DNA from: Lunularia cruciata
Taxonomy: Eukaryota; Streptophyta; Marchantiopsida; Lunulariales; Lunulariaceae
Length of the DNA stretch: 64,000 bases
Assembly (NCBI GenBank): GCA_948567375.1
Contig: OX419761.1
Span: 40,116,501-40,180,500, forward strand
Direction of reading: 5' to 3'
A program made the translations under genes and the position numbers. Positions 1-11,700 of the stretch are shown one piece after another. A model generated the notes under the pieces. It made no database searches. It saw only the letters and a program-made list of their open reading frames with translations, and had not been told where the DNA came from. Position 1 is the stretch's first letter, and each line of letters opens with the position of its first letter.

Positions 1-147
1 TAACAACTTCTTAATATGAATTACATAAATATTTATTCTGAAATAAGCTTGTGTGTGAAATTATTCTAAATTAAGATGAAAAGATTGGGTATAAATTACT
101 CTCTTGCAAGATGTATATGTTTGCTAAAATCTATTAGAAATTTTATT

Positions 148-150
<3 letters not shown>

Positions 151-240
<90 letters not shown>
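151..240. repeat. Compound microsatellite (AT)n then (GT)n
   Basis: About 27 AT units (151-204) run directly into about 18 GT units (205-240). This is simple sequence DNA; reading frames that cross it encode only Tyr/Ile and Val/Cys alternation and are not genes. Confidence 0.97.
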
Positions 241-243
<3 letters not shown>

Positions 244-309
244 AATAAAAAACTCCTTAATATAATTATGTACTTACACATGCTAAAATAACCATGATAA
301 TAATGTAAA

Positions 310-356
<47 letters not shown>

Positions 357-427
357 TAAAAAACTCCTTAATATAATTATGTACTTACGCATGCTAAAAT
401 AACCATGATAATAATGTAAAGAATATT
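241..427. repeat. Local ~72-bp direct duplication flanking a second (AT)n tract
   Basis: The segment 241-311 recurs at 354-427 with about one mismatch (cacatgc versus cgcatgc). The copies are separated by a second (AT)n tract at 312-353. The arrangement suggests slippage or unequal exchange anchored on the microsatellites. Confidence 0.9.
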
Positions 428-2300
428 TTTCTTCACAGGGTAACATGGTGAAGTCTAACTTATATAGTTAGATTTACTTTGAAATTTTTTTCTGTATTAC
501 AATATCTTGTGGTAACTTATATGACTAGCAAGATATGTTTGATCATAGATATTGATGAGAATTGACCTCTTTATTCCTTAAATTTTGCTAATTATCCCAA
601 ATTTTTCCTTTATTAATCACTAGTAGATCTTGCTTTTTGTCATAAGTTGATGAGGGGTTTGTATAAGTGGCCTTGAATTTTGTTTCTTATCCTTAGATGA
701 TATGGAAAGTGCATTTTCTACAATTTATCCAACTTTCTCAAAGTTACTTGTAGGTTAATTGTTTATCCTTAGAGGATGTGTAAAACATTTTCTTTTATTC
801 TATTGGTTTATCAAATTTCTAAACCTTTCCCCGATACTAATTATTCAACCCTAAACTTATATTACTCTCATAATGTGCCCATTCATATCATGTATCCTTA
901 ACTTGTAATGGATGTGTCCTTTCACTTCTTTGTTTGTATGTAACTTACCATACCATACTTTCATACCTTACATGTATTAAGATTAAGATTACATGCCTTA
1001 CTTGGTCTAAGCCTGTATCTTTTACATTCAATATTATCTTTAGGTTTAATATATCTGCATATCAATCATTTGTACCAAATGGTATACTTTATTAAATATC
1101 CAACTGTGGCTTAAGACTCGTTTGTAAACCTGAATCTTTGTTATGTACACTGTTGTATATATAACATCAAAGTGCTTGAATCATATGTAACCAAGGATGC
1201 AATGTACTATACTTCATGTGGATATTGAAAGTGAGTGAAGGCAAACATCGTCGTTTACATCTAAGTAACTTATCGTTAGATTGTGGATTACAAGACTCAT
1301 TTTAAAAAAAGGAGAATTTTAATTTCAACTAGAAATGAAACTGGTCTTGATGATTCAAATGAAGTATGGTTTAATACGAGAGTACAAGTGGAGGAGAATA
1401 CACAATCAACGTGGGAATAAAATACAAACTATCAAGGAATTGATCTGTACTCAGATGTCTATGCAGGAGATTCATAGGAGCACTAAAATACCTTTTGTTC
1501 TTGGTTGGGTAAATATCATTTCATAATAAGGTAGTCCTCCATATACAGTTTATAAGAGCATTAAAATATTATCTTTCTTTTAGTTAACGATCGTTTCATT
1601 ATAGGGTAATGAAGGCTTTGGCCTATGTGTGTGGTTTTGTGCTGTACATGCTAACCTGATTGAGAGCAAGAAAATTATGTAGAAAACATTGAAAAAATAT
1701 GTGCTTGTCTTATATCGTAAATGGAGACCTGTAGTGACAATGGTTAAAAATCAAATGAAAGAGAGATGTTAAACAATAGAGAAGGAAATAGAAAACAATA
1801 ATTGCCAGTTATCAAAAGTAGTAGATCACAGCAAAAAAAGTGAAAAAAAGTTTATTCTTGGTTAAATGTTCTATAAAATACGTCAGTTGAAAGCGAGTAT
1901 TTCAAGAAAAGGCAAACATTATTTCACTATGTGAGTACAATAACAATCGACTTGCATCATTGTAGGACCAAAGATAAGATAGTAGTCATTCAAATTCAGG
2001 GAATCAGGAAAAGAAGAAAATATCTCACAAAGTTAACGTTAAGGTTATTCCTGATATTTTGATCAACACTTGACATAATAAAGCTGACGATTTACTTCAA
2101 ACTTTCTAACACCAATCCTTCCTCATCTACCAGCTCCTTAGACTGCCCATAAATTCAAGTGCGCATAGAGTAGGGCAAATGTTTGAATCAAAATTTGAGA
2201 GATAATTCAAAAGCTGTTTTGTGTCGTGATTCGTTAGTTTCTCGGCTTCGCTCACCTTTCGATACTAATTTAACTTTGTGCCCAAAAGACCTCTGCCACA
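428..2300. other. AT-rich stretch, no recognisable gene
   Basis: No frame gives a recognisable protein and no repeat shared with the rest of the window was seen. The longest open frame (1335-1526, +) has no recognisable domain. Confidence 0.5.
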
Positions 2301-3125
2301 GACGCGTATTCTTCACAAGTAATTTATTCATAGAAACTGATTAGTATACAGATACAATATGTAGAAACACTCATACCACTTGGATAATTAATTAGAGATG
2401 CGATTCGTTTTGGTGTTATTAGTTCTGAAATAGTTCTTATTTGCAGTTTCTTTAAACGTGTTAACTCTTAACCAAGTGTGTATAAAGTCATAACTAGCCG
2501 CGGAGCACAGGTGGAATAAACGTGACGCCACTTTTAGAAAGCCACTGCCTAGAGCAAGGAAGAAAAACAGATAAAGGGCCAGGAATATGTAAGACAAGGA
2601 CCGAGACTGACTTAGAGGTTTGGGCCTTCATATGAACTTATCAATCTCTTAGTGGAGTACCCCAGGGGAGAAAAAAATTGTGAATTTACACTTCTGGGAT
2701 GACTCCACCCTATCAAAGGTACCTGATCTAAATCTAGGGAAATGAAGGTGTCAAGACGTATTAAAAGCAGAAGATACCTCCCGTTGTCCGAAGGATGAGC
2801 CGTGAAGTACTGCTTTGGAGCCTGAAGTAAGCGTAGCACCTTCCACGTTCACTTGGTGACTGCTGTGGCTTGTGCTCAATCTAAGTATCTACCACTTCGC
2901 TACTGTCTTGTGCTACTAAATTTGGCAGTTTTCACCAATGTGGTGAAAAGCTTCCCATACTCCATAAGATGCTGAAAGCCAGGACACATGTTGCCCTTTT
3001 GCAAATTTGGGCTCCATAACATTTTATCCCGAGACAAGACCCTAAATGCTTACATGCACTCAAGTCATCCAGGAGAATATCCTAAAGACGATGAAAGGTT
3101 TCGACCTCCAGTTTTCTTTGAGCTT
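2301..3125 (-). other. Downstream flank / possible 3' UTR of the SET gene
   Basis: This follows the TAA stop of the SET-domain gene on the minus strand. An AATAAA-like signal (reads tttatt on the plus strand) lies near 2325. Short open frames at 2388-2597 and 2612-2839 have no recognisable domain. The length of the 3' UTR cannot be fixed without transcript data. Confidence 0.35.
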
Positions 3126-6100
3126 TTACGTAAGAACAGTCGAAGGGGAACAATGATTTCTTAACCACCCAATGGCTGACCTTAACACTCGCATCTCTCC
3201 GCTCACAACGGCACCAGCCATTTGTACATGTACTGTTACCGGACTCTTCGTGCCTGAATTTGCCCCTCTGCACGTTTCCACCAAGCGCAAGGTCTGCAGG
3301 CAGACATGAGGTACCAATGTTGTGTAAGAAGCAGGGACCCCTTTGAGTAGATGAAGCATTCCCTTTGAAACCAACAAGGTGCACATCTATTTCTCTCATT
3401 TGCGGCATACCTATTCAAACTCGTTCATGGGTATACTACTATTATGGGCAGGTCTCCAAGATAATGAGCTCAGATAAGGCTAGCTAGAAGGGGTACATGG
3501 TCCTCACAACATCACATAATAACGACATTCTTGACAATTAGTGGGAAATTTACATAAATGTAGAAAGGTATACAGAGATGATGCCTGACCAGTAGTGCAC
3601 TATGCCGCTGCTGCATCATGCTTTCCAAACGAGCTAGTAGTAAGCTCATAGCCTGAGCTTCCCTGTTTCTATCTTTCAAAGGTCGTCGAGCTAGGCGTCC
3701 GTCGAGTATGGTAGCTTCATTTGCCATTTCTGTCAACTCTGCAGTGTTTCAGCCTCACATTATAAGAGAAGTGTTCAGCCCCACCTGTTTACAATTTACC
3801 ATGAGATGTATGACATGGATCCTCAAAATCTGAATCGTCTTCGAATCTACCACTCTTATCAGTTTCACTTAGGCCAGGTGCCAACCAACCTTGAGCATTG
3901 TCAACACAAAGAACACGAGCGAAGGCCCGAAGGGCATGTGGTATGCCTTTCCCACGGCCTGTGGGGGATTTCACGAATCTGCGTTTCCACATAACATGCT
4001 GTCAAATCGCATGAGACAATAACTGGAAAGACTCATACCGCTAACAGTAAATCCTTGCTAACTTCTGCTGACAATAGAAGCCAGCACACTCTCTTACTAA
4101 AATAATAAGACCTTGTAGAATATACCTGATGTTAAACCCAGAGCCACCACTGTCAGATCCATCAGCATGGAGAAATGTGGGCATGTCATGAGAATGCAGC
4201 AATTGAAGCTTCATCTTTCGAAGATCATCCCTGCGAGATACTCCCATCCAGACTTCCACCTAGAAGCGGAAGAAAAATCAGTAAACCAATCAAGGGAATA
4301 TTCACATGTCGTGACAGTTCGAAATCAGTGATTTGATCTTTAGGTCCTTTTGTCCATACAAAGTAGTAAGGTATAGATAGGAAATGAGAACAGAAGCCGT
4401 TCGAAGAACAGGGGATCCAGAACACTAAGTACATATAAAGTGCATTTGAAATACACGCATGAACGTGCGCAAATCGAAATGAATTGCATCTAATAAGCTA
4501 TATAGTTGTTTCTTTAACTAAGTCAAATCCATAGAACAGGCAAACTTGGAGGGACCTGATCGTGAGGATTCTCCGGAAGAGTGAACCCAAAATCGAGGGC
4601 CAGTATACTATTGGGTAGGCGCCCGTAACTCAATACAACCTACATCAAACAGCAGTTGAGAATCACATTGCAGGCAAGAAGCGGCCGATTTGCGTGCAGT
4701 ATCCATCTATAGGGGCAGGCTTTTCTGCTCCCAGCCCCAAGAACTAGAGCTATCGCTCACAAGTGTACAGAAAAGAGAGACTACAAATTTAGAGACTGAT
4801 ACTAAGCAGGTACATAAATCCGAAGCAGCTCCATATCTATGGGAAGGAATTGATGTAGAAACCTGAGATCCAGCAGCATAATCACGATCAGCAATGACCT
4901 GTTCAGTAAGGGCACCAACAGATATTATTAAGTATGGGATCTGTGCAAGTTGACAGATCTCCAGGACAAACATACATCGTGCAACCAAAGTAGAGTAATT
5001 GCAAAAGTAAGCCGCACCTCCGCATAGCCTTGTTCCTCATCGTATGACAACAGCGCCTGACAGTAAGATTCATGGTTGAAGAAGTCCACAAAGGGAACCT
5101 GTTGCAGTTACTGTCAGCAACCATTTGCAGAAACACCAGCGCGTTTGTAGTCCTAAAGTCTAAATGGTTTATCAGACCGACGCAATGTTCACTGCCGCTA
5201 GCGCATGGGCAAAGTTAAAAGGTTACAGATTAGATAAATGAGAGCAGAAGCCACTCATCGAACGGGACCGAGAACCCACTTAGGACCAAACCAGAAACAT
5301 GCATATGGAATATGCAAGCAAGAATGAGATGCAAAATGAAAGGTAAATACAGAGTGGAATACAAGCGAAATGCTTAGAAAGCAGAAGCAAAAGTGATACA
5401 CTCCATGAGCAGCATCCACATTGAACGTAAGCAACATTCATGTGAGAACGGAACCGAGCCCTTTCGAGCAGAGAGTAAGGATACTTTTGAAGTGAAATCA
5501 GAGGAAAACCATCGAGCGAGTACGAAGTGAAAAGGTCACATTTGAGAAATGGGAGCAGACGCCTTTCGAAGAACGGGGGATCCAGGACCCACTAAGTATG
5601 GAACCAAGAACGTGCATATGAAATGCATGCGTTACCTTATGCAATCGAAACGAATTGAATCTAAGCGAATGGAATGTAAGTGAATCTAACATTACGAAGA
5701 TAAGCAGAAGTAAGGATGTAAATTATACATTTCATAAGTAGCACCGCATAGAACTAGTATACTTAAAAGGTCGCATATTTGAGAAATGGGAGCAGAAGCC
5801 GTTCGCAGAACGGGGGATACAGAACCCACTAAGTATGGAACCGAGAACGTGCATATGAAATCCATACTTAAAAGGTCACATATTGTGCACAGTTAAAATG
5901 TCACATAATGCAAACGAGTAAACTCAATGGATCATTGAGCAGGGAAAAAAGCTCACCAGAGCTAGAGTTTGGAGCGCTTCAATGCCCCATGCACGTGAAC
6001 AAACTGGATCAAAACAGCCAATGCTTCAATCATTGTCATAGAAACATATATGAAACCAGGATAACCCCGTCTGAATTTTACTGGGTCACGCAGATAGCAT

Positions 6101-9100
6101 ATGTCCTCGTTGGAGCCTTCTGAACGTTACTAAACTCAAGTCAAATTGCTGAGATAAAACAATGGCACTGACTCCAATCTTAGCCTCTCATAAAGTACAA
6201 ACACCCATAAATGTAACATATACCGGTGGCGTATGCATGTTTGAAATCTGTTTGTGCGATGCGATCGCCAAAGATGTGTGTGCATCGTAGCAATGCCTGG
6301 TGATTCCAGCAAACATATATTATGAGTAGACAGTTAGCATAAGGTTTCACCACTGTTCTCCATGTGAAACGCGTCCTACATGTGGATTTTGAGTACCAAT
6401 GGGGATCAATCCAGGGAATCAGAGTATGAGCAAACAACAAAGGTCTCAATACAATGCAGTTGACAATTTCCGACAATCAAGTAAAAGAAAGAGGAATTGA
6501 GAGCCACTTTCTTCATCTGAGGATGCAATAGATTCTCTAGCTGAAAGTGGGTGAGTCTGAGAACGTGAGCCCCAGTATTGTAAAAGGATCGGATCAAGTT
6601 CTTTTGAGTGCTTGTCAACATGTGAGTTTGAGTAGAGAGGAAGGACAAAACACTCCGTCTCATTTTGTTCATTACCGGTTGAACAGCAGCGAATTCTGCT
6701 CCAATAATTGCTCTTCTCTGAACTGTCTCCCTATGGAGAGAACTATGTCGAACAAGTTCCAACTCCTCTTTCTTCCAAAAGACCTGCAGCAGAGTACAAC
6801 GTTATGGTAGCTCTGTTAATTCCATAATCACATGCGTGCTATCATTGCCTCTTAACGTAGTGACAAATGAGAACATCCTCGTAATGATCCATCCCATTCC
6901 TACTGAGACATTTTACAAAGTCAAGATGGTCAAAGGATCCATCCTTGCATACCGTACTGTGAATAGCTCCTAACGGTGGCAGGCAACTGATATATGGCAA
7001 CCACGTTGAATCCTACATCAAAATTGCAGATGCAGAAACATAAAACAGTCAGCTATCGGTCTTTGATACTGATAATTCCTCTTCTGGACCCCAGAAAATC
7101 TCAAGTGTCTTCTAGGTAACACTTCCGTGCAATTTTTCTCTCATTGAGGTTTCTTACGTGTGACAACTGCCATCTATCCTTGATGCAAAAGGTGGCTTTA
7201 TTTTCTGTTTTTTGACGATTTTGCTGAAATCCTTTCAGCTGCAACATTATCATTAGCCCTCTTCACCATAGGACTCACCCTTAACGTTTCGTCCTTACGA
7301 TCATCAGCATGAGAAGAAATAAAATAGATTGGCATTGAGGCATCAATAATTCAAAAAGATTTGAGTTATCATTGGTAAGCGCTGAAGGGATCCCACACCT
7401 GACCCTTGTGCTGTTCTGCAAGGAGGAAGAGCGCAAGACGAGCCCACTCACTGACATCTTGCGGCAGCAGCTTTGTGACCTCCTTTGGGAGCTTATCTGG
7501 AGTTATCAACTGCATCAAGAAGTTTTCAAATGAGAATATTTAGCTCTGATTCCCTGGCGACAACTAAAAGAATGCAGCTATGTAGTAGAGAGTTCTCAAA
7601 GCACTAGAGGGTTATTTGTCACGTTTACTTTAGACACTTACCAAACAAATTACTGATTGACAAATATCATCCTCATATGAACCAAGTCCAACGGCAGTAT
7701 ATCTAAGGACATGATACCCCTTTATCTAAGAATATCTTTCGCTGAAAGCTTTGCTGTTAACGTTAGTTCACAGCGAGGAGTCAAAAGCCTCCGGGTAGCC
7801 TACGTCAGTACGACAGTGATTTTAACATGTACCTGGTCCAACAAAACCCTAAATCTCCTGACTTTTTATAATTTCGCAATTTGCCTATTGATGAACTTAA
7901 TCCATTTGACGATAAGTTTTCTACTTATTACGTGCCTCGACTTTCAGCCCTGCATGGTCAGAGAGATGTTGAAATAAGGCATCCGACAATGTCAACCTCT
8001 TTGTGAGCAGGAAAAGTTTGGACTACATTCAGTTGTAGCGGTTGTTTGCTGATCTTAGCTCCACCTTTTAATCAAGCAGCTCAAAGACGGGTATGGGCGC
8101 CAAGAAAAGGTGTAGAACAAGCCACTCACCAAATCACGTGAGACACGAAGAACCCGCTCTCCTGCTTGAATAGGACGGGTGGCAAACAACGCTCTGCGAG
8201 TTCATGCAGAATCCGCATTTCGATGGTAAATCCATCTTTTGCACAAGGACACTTTAAGCAACATGGGAAACAGATTGCACAAGCCACACGGGATCCAACT
8301 CATCTGCTGATGAGAGGCGTTCCTGAGAAAGTAGATAAAGATGTTGAAAATCTAATATAGTCTTGATCGTTTGAAGTAAGAACCTGATGTCTAATCGTGA
8401 GAAGGAAATAAAACATAGGCGCACCTGCCATGTGTAGAGATGCCCACTGTTGTACTTAAATAAGCATCTCGCTGTCCACGCTCTTTGAGCCAATCGAGGA
8501 ACTCTACCTGCTCCTTGTAGCTAACAGGTTGAACCTGGAAAAAAAGAAGGCTTGAGATAATCAGGTTTGTATCTGTCGTCATCTCGGATCTCTATACTCG
8601 CGTGAACCACGCCACTCCTTTTCTGTCCTTTATGAATCGGAAGTACGGCTCGAACACTTCAGCTCACACATATAGACTTCCACTCGAGATTTTTACAGGA
8701 ACAGTCACGAAGCTGTTGCTGTTTCTTCTATCACGCCAATTTCTACGGAGATTGTTTGTGTTGAAGCTCTTTCGCGAATACTTTTGTTTGAACGCAGGAA
8801 GTTAGGAAAGTATCGCTAGAAAACCGGTGAACCGTCTGAGATATCATCATGGCCCGTATATTCTCTTAGGTGAATGTCGCCTTAGTTCATGCCGATCAAA
8901 TTTGGTGAAGCACAAGTAGTACAGAATGAGATATTCAGTACAAACCTGCACGACGGGCCCGGCGATGCGTGTGCGAACATTAGAACACACGGCGGTCGGA
9001 TGGGGCAAGCATATCATGCTTCGTCGAGCTCGACTAAGAGTACCCCACATTGTTTCCTTTGCTTCTCTCTTCTTTTGTTTCAACTCTCTTTCGGCACCTC

Positions 9101-9155
9101 TTGAGACCTTTCCAGCGCCACCAGTATCCTCCACGCCATTGTTGATCCCCTGCAT
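3126..9155 (-). CDS. SET-domain protein lysine methyltransferase-like, Rubisco-LSMT/SETD family (15 exons)
   Basis: Fifteen minus-strand exons with GT..AG borders join in frame: 9155-8946, 8534-8425, 8193-8130, 7509-7399, 7012-6953, 6783-6676, 6296-6224, 6003-5957, 5098-5018, 4898-4863, 4639-4556, 4259-4126, 3978-3890, 3738-3590, 3293-3126. Total 1524 nt: 507 residues plus TAA. The start ATG (9155) has an in-frame stop 24 nt upstream. Seen: a SET N-terminus reading THGR|ALFATRPIQAGERVLRV across exons 2-3, WLPYISCLPP, TDFKHAYAT, the cofactor/active-site NH motif in VPFVDFFNHES, the catalytic-type Tyr in VVLSYGRLPN, then the C-terminal Rubis-subs-bind region (GKGIPHALRAFARVLC, DGRLARRPLKDRNRE, SGEMRVLRSAIGWL). 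Length and order fit plant SET proteins related to Rubisco large-subunit methyltransferase, probably the group containing Arabidopsis At2g18850 (from memory, not searched). Substrate is unknown. The 70-residue N-terminus is basic and could be an organelle transit peptide (inference). No broken exon found. Confidence 0.9.
4381..4498. repeat. Intronic repeat copy 1 (SET gene family)
   Basis: This copy lies in the intron between exons 11 and 12. It shares with the three copies in the exon 8-9 intron the string agcagaagccgttcg (here acagaagccgttcg), then gggatccagaac, actaagta and a gcatatgaaat-like end followed by caaatcgaaatgaatt. Confidence 0.75.
5221..5882. repeat. Intronic repeat cluster, three further copies
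   Basis: Three copies of a roughly 100-150 bp unit lie in the 858-bp intron between exons 8 and 9, at about 5221-5350, 5531-5690 and 5765-5882. Each runs: aaaggtcacat, gagaaatgggagcagaagcc, gaacgggggat, agaacccactaagtatggaac, and gaacgtgcatatgaaat. Copies at 5531 and 5765 are the most alike. No coding capacity is evident. Confidence 0.85.
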
Positions 9156-10900
9156 TCCGAGCTTGATCCTGACTAGTTAATGCGATTTAAGTCTATCCAT
9201 AATCCTGCCACTAGATTGTTGATAGCGGTCCGGGGCATTTCCAGTGTTGCTCTTGACATCGCATCTACTAGTCCAAATACTGCTTGTAACAAGTACTCTT
9301 CCTTCGAAACCACCCGACATTCAGTCCATTCCAAAGATCCAGCTCTCGCCAAAATTCTTCAACATTCTGCGTGCCTCTCATTTCTACAACTCCTAGAAGC
9401 GCGACACTTCTAGGAAGACGTATATCAATCAACCTCCACAAACGATCACTTGACTATATCACACACGACGTCGACCTCAATTTCTGGTGCTCCGGACCAT
9501 TCATCCCGTGGTGGCACGCCAAAAGGACGTCTCCACACCAAGTAGCTCGTCCAACACCTGTGGTGTTCACAACAACCACTTCCCGATCCCTTCAGCGTCT
9601 CCAAGCGGAGTCGCTGAAAGGAACTATACACTCTCGCCACTCACTCGCTCCCAATACAAGCTCAGAGCCGACAATGACTGAAAAAATCCGAAGATGCAAC
9701 AGCAGCATTCAGTTCCTGACCCTCATCCCGCGCCGGTTCAATGCATTCACTGACGCTTCATCCTGCCGTGAGCTGTTGTCCGTTTCTTCCTCCAGGACCA
9801 GACCGTATCAATGCGGTACTGTATCTATAAATGGGCCTCATGTATTGTGAAATAGCGCAAATATCAGAAGTTCACTTCCGTGAAAAACTTGCTCTTATTT
9901 TATGGCAGCGAGCGAAACAGCATGGTGAAGGAAGGCAGGAAAACAGCTGCGCCCGCTGCATGCTTATATTTAGCTCAGGCGTCGCCCCTGGCTCATTGCT
10001 GCACCAGGCACGTGCATTCCATCCTCCTCCGACCGACCATCATTGTCTGCTCTGCTTTTAAAACCTGCTTTCCCTCTTCCTCCACCATCTCCACGAAAGA
10101 CTTCCTTTCCTTGCTACGAACTCCGACAACCACCCCACCATCAACGCAGAAATCCGCGCCTCTCCACTTTCCCATTGATCGATCTCCCATTCATCTCAGC
10201 CCTCTACAGTACTGCACTTCCATCGATCGATCATTCATGGACCTCTCGCTCCTTCCGTTCTGACGCTCAATCCATTCGCCTTCGTCAGGCCCAGACGAGA
10301 CTCCAGCCTTTCTCGTTCTGCTCACCTCCAGTGGACCCGTTCCTGCCACTTTCGGGACCGCTGTCTTCCAGTACTGCTCTGGCGCACCCTCCCCATCTGA
10401 ACCGTCCACTTCTCCATCGGACGGAAGTACCCCTCCATGCCCGCTAGCTTGTGTGACAGAATTATTTCCTGAGATCCTCCATGTCAGGATCATCCATCAG
10501 CCCAGAGGATTGCAGCAAAATTCCGTCCCCATTCCCGTCACTCTGCCAATCACTACGGTTCTCGTCAAATCGCTCCGTCGTTCCTGTACATTTTGCACAA
10601 AGTTTGGTAGAGAAACGATAGGGCTTCCGTCCAGGTATGTGTACACTCCGTTGCAATGATCACTTCTCCATCTCCAGTGTACTTCCGACATCCATTTCTC
10701 GGTTTCCCATTTCGGTCTATACAAGAGTAATACAGTGCCGTCAATTGCACCTTAACCGTAAGTATGAAGCCATCTACGGCACTTCTACTTTCACTTTTTT
10801 CGTTCTTCATTTTCACTCTCATCTTTTCGACGACTACGGGTTTGACTGGGGGATAAGTTCTAATTGAGAGGTATTCCCAACGCCCTCTATCGTTATACTT
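9156..10900. promoter_or_regulatory. GC-richer, pyrimidine-rich flank; possible divergent promoter
   Basis: This is the presumed 5' flank of the minus-strand SET gene. On the plus strand a TATA-like ctataaat lies near 9825-9832, then a CT-rich stretch (10020-10420) like a plant 5' UTR, and a possible splice donor (ccag|gtatgtg, near 10634). Several overlapping open frames exist on both strands (9371-9850 +, 10043-10447 +, 10565-10903 -), but none shows a domain I recognise. A second gene on the plus strand is possible but not demonstrated. Confidence 0.3.
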
Positions 10901-11570
10901 CATATCCTTGAAATTGAAGTTGAGAAATCTCTAGCAATAAGTATGAGAGGTAATCTATGACAGAGAAGCAGACTGCGATAGAACAATCTGCGAAGATTTG
11001 AAATGACTCAATAACCTGGAATACTCTACCTGTGACATAAATTTAGCACTCTAAGTACAATACGACCACTAACAAATGCGAGAGTAGAAGTGTAAAGCAC
11101 CGAGATAGAAAGTGTACGCTGCCAAAAGGCTAACTTGTACAAACGACGTTAGATAACAGTACAGTCGCTGCACTTTTCTGACATTCAGTTCTGACATGTC
11201 AGAACCCAAATTCCTAGTCCATCCAGCCCAGTTGTCCTTTTGGTCTGACACTATTCAATCTGTCTGTTCGCCTTTGTACTCTCTGTTTGGATATTTAAAA
11301 TAAATCAATTCTTTATGAGTCTCAGTACAGTAATCAGCAGTGGACTGGTGATCTACGCTACGTACTTTATATCGGGTCCAGACTTTTGTCCTTATCAGCT
11401 ATTAGCAAATGATACTACTGCTGTACTCTTAATAGTTTATCATGGCCAGCAAAGAGTTGGAATCTAACGTAGAACAGAAGAGAATTTTCCTGCGCATACA
11501 TGAACCGCGTTAGTTGTTGCATGAAGCAAAAATCAAAAACGACATCGTGCCCTCGATAAGACGGAGAAAG

Positions 11571-11700
11571 GATGACCGCGTAGAAAAAAAAAAAAAAGAT
11601 GGGAAGACCCCATCAAGCTTTCCAAGGGAGAGATTACAAGGGAGGAATGAAAAAGGTTAATAGTCTATATGAGAAATTTGCCCACTACACCTAGATATCC
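11571..11700 (+). repeat. Two-hairpin dispersed repeat, copy R1
   Basis: Contains gaccgcg, an A-run, the hairpin core GATGGGAAGACCCCATC (11598-11614; 6-bp stem, 5-nt loop), aagggagaga, and the tail tctatatgagaaatttgccc shared with R4. The second hairpin is not preserved here. Confidence 0.8.

Noticed and set aside
76-446. Open frames across the (AT)n/(GT)n tracts on both strands
   Set aside because: Translation of simple repeats (Tyr-Ile, Cys-Val, Thr-His); not coding.
8303-8330. CTGATGAG...GAAA resembling a hammerhead ribozyme core
   Set aside because: Stem II cannot form properly (the closing G-C pair is missing) and no stem I/III partners with a cleavage site were found; it lies within an intron of the SET gene.
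9371-9850. 159-codon plus-strand open frame
   Set aside because: No recognisable domain, Ser/Thr-rich composition typical of a random frame in GC-richer DNA, and overlapping open frames on both strands.
10565-10903. 112-codon minus-strand open frame
   Set aside because: No known motif, and overlaps other open frames in all phases; insufficient evidence for a gene.
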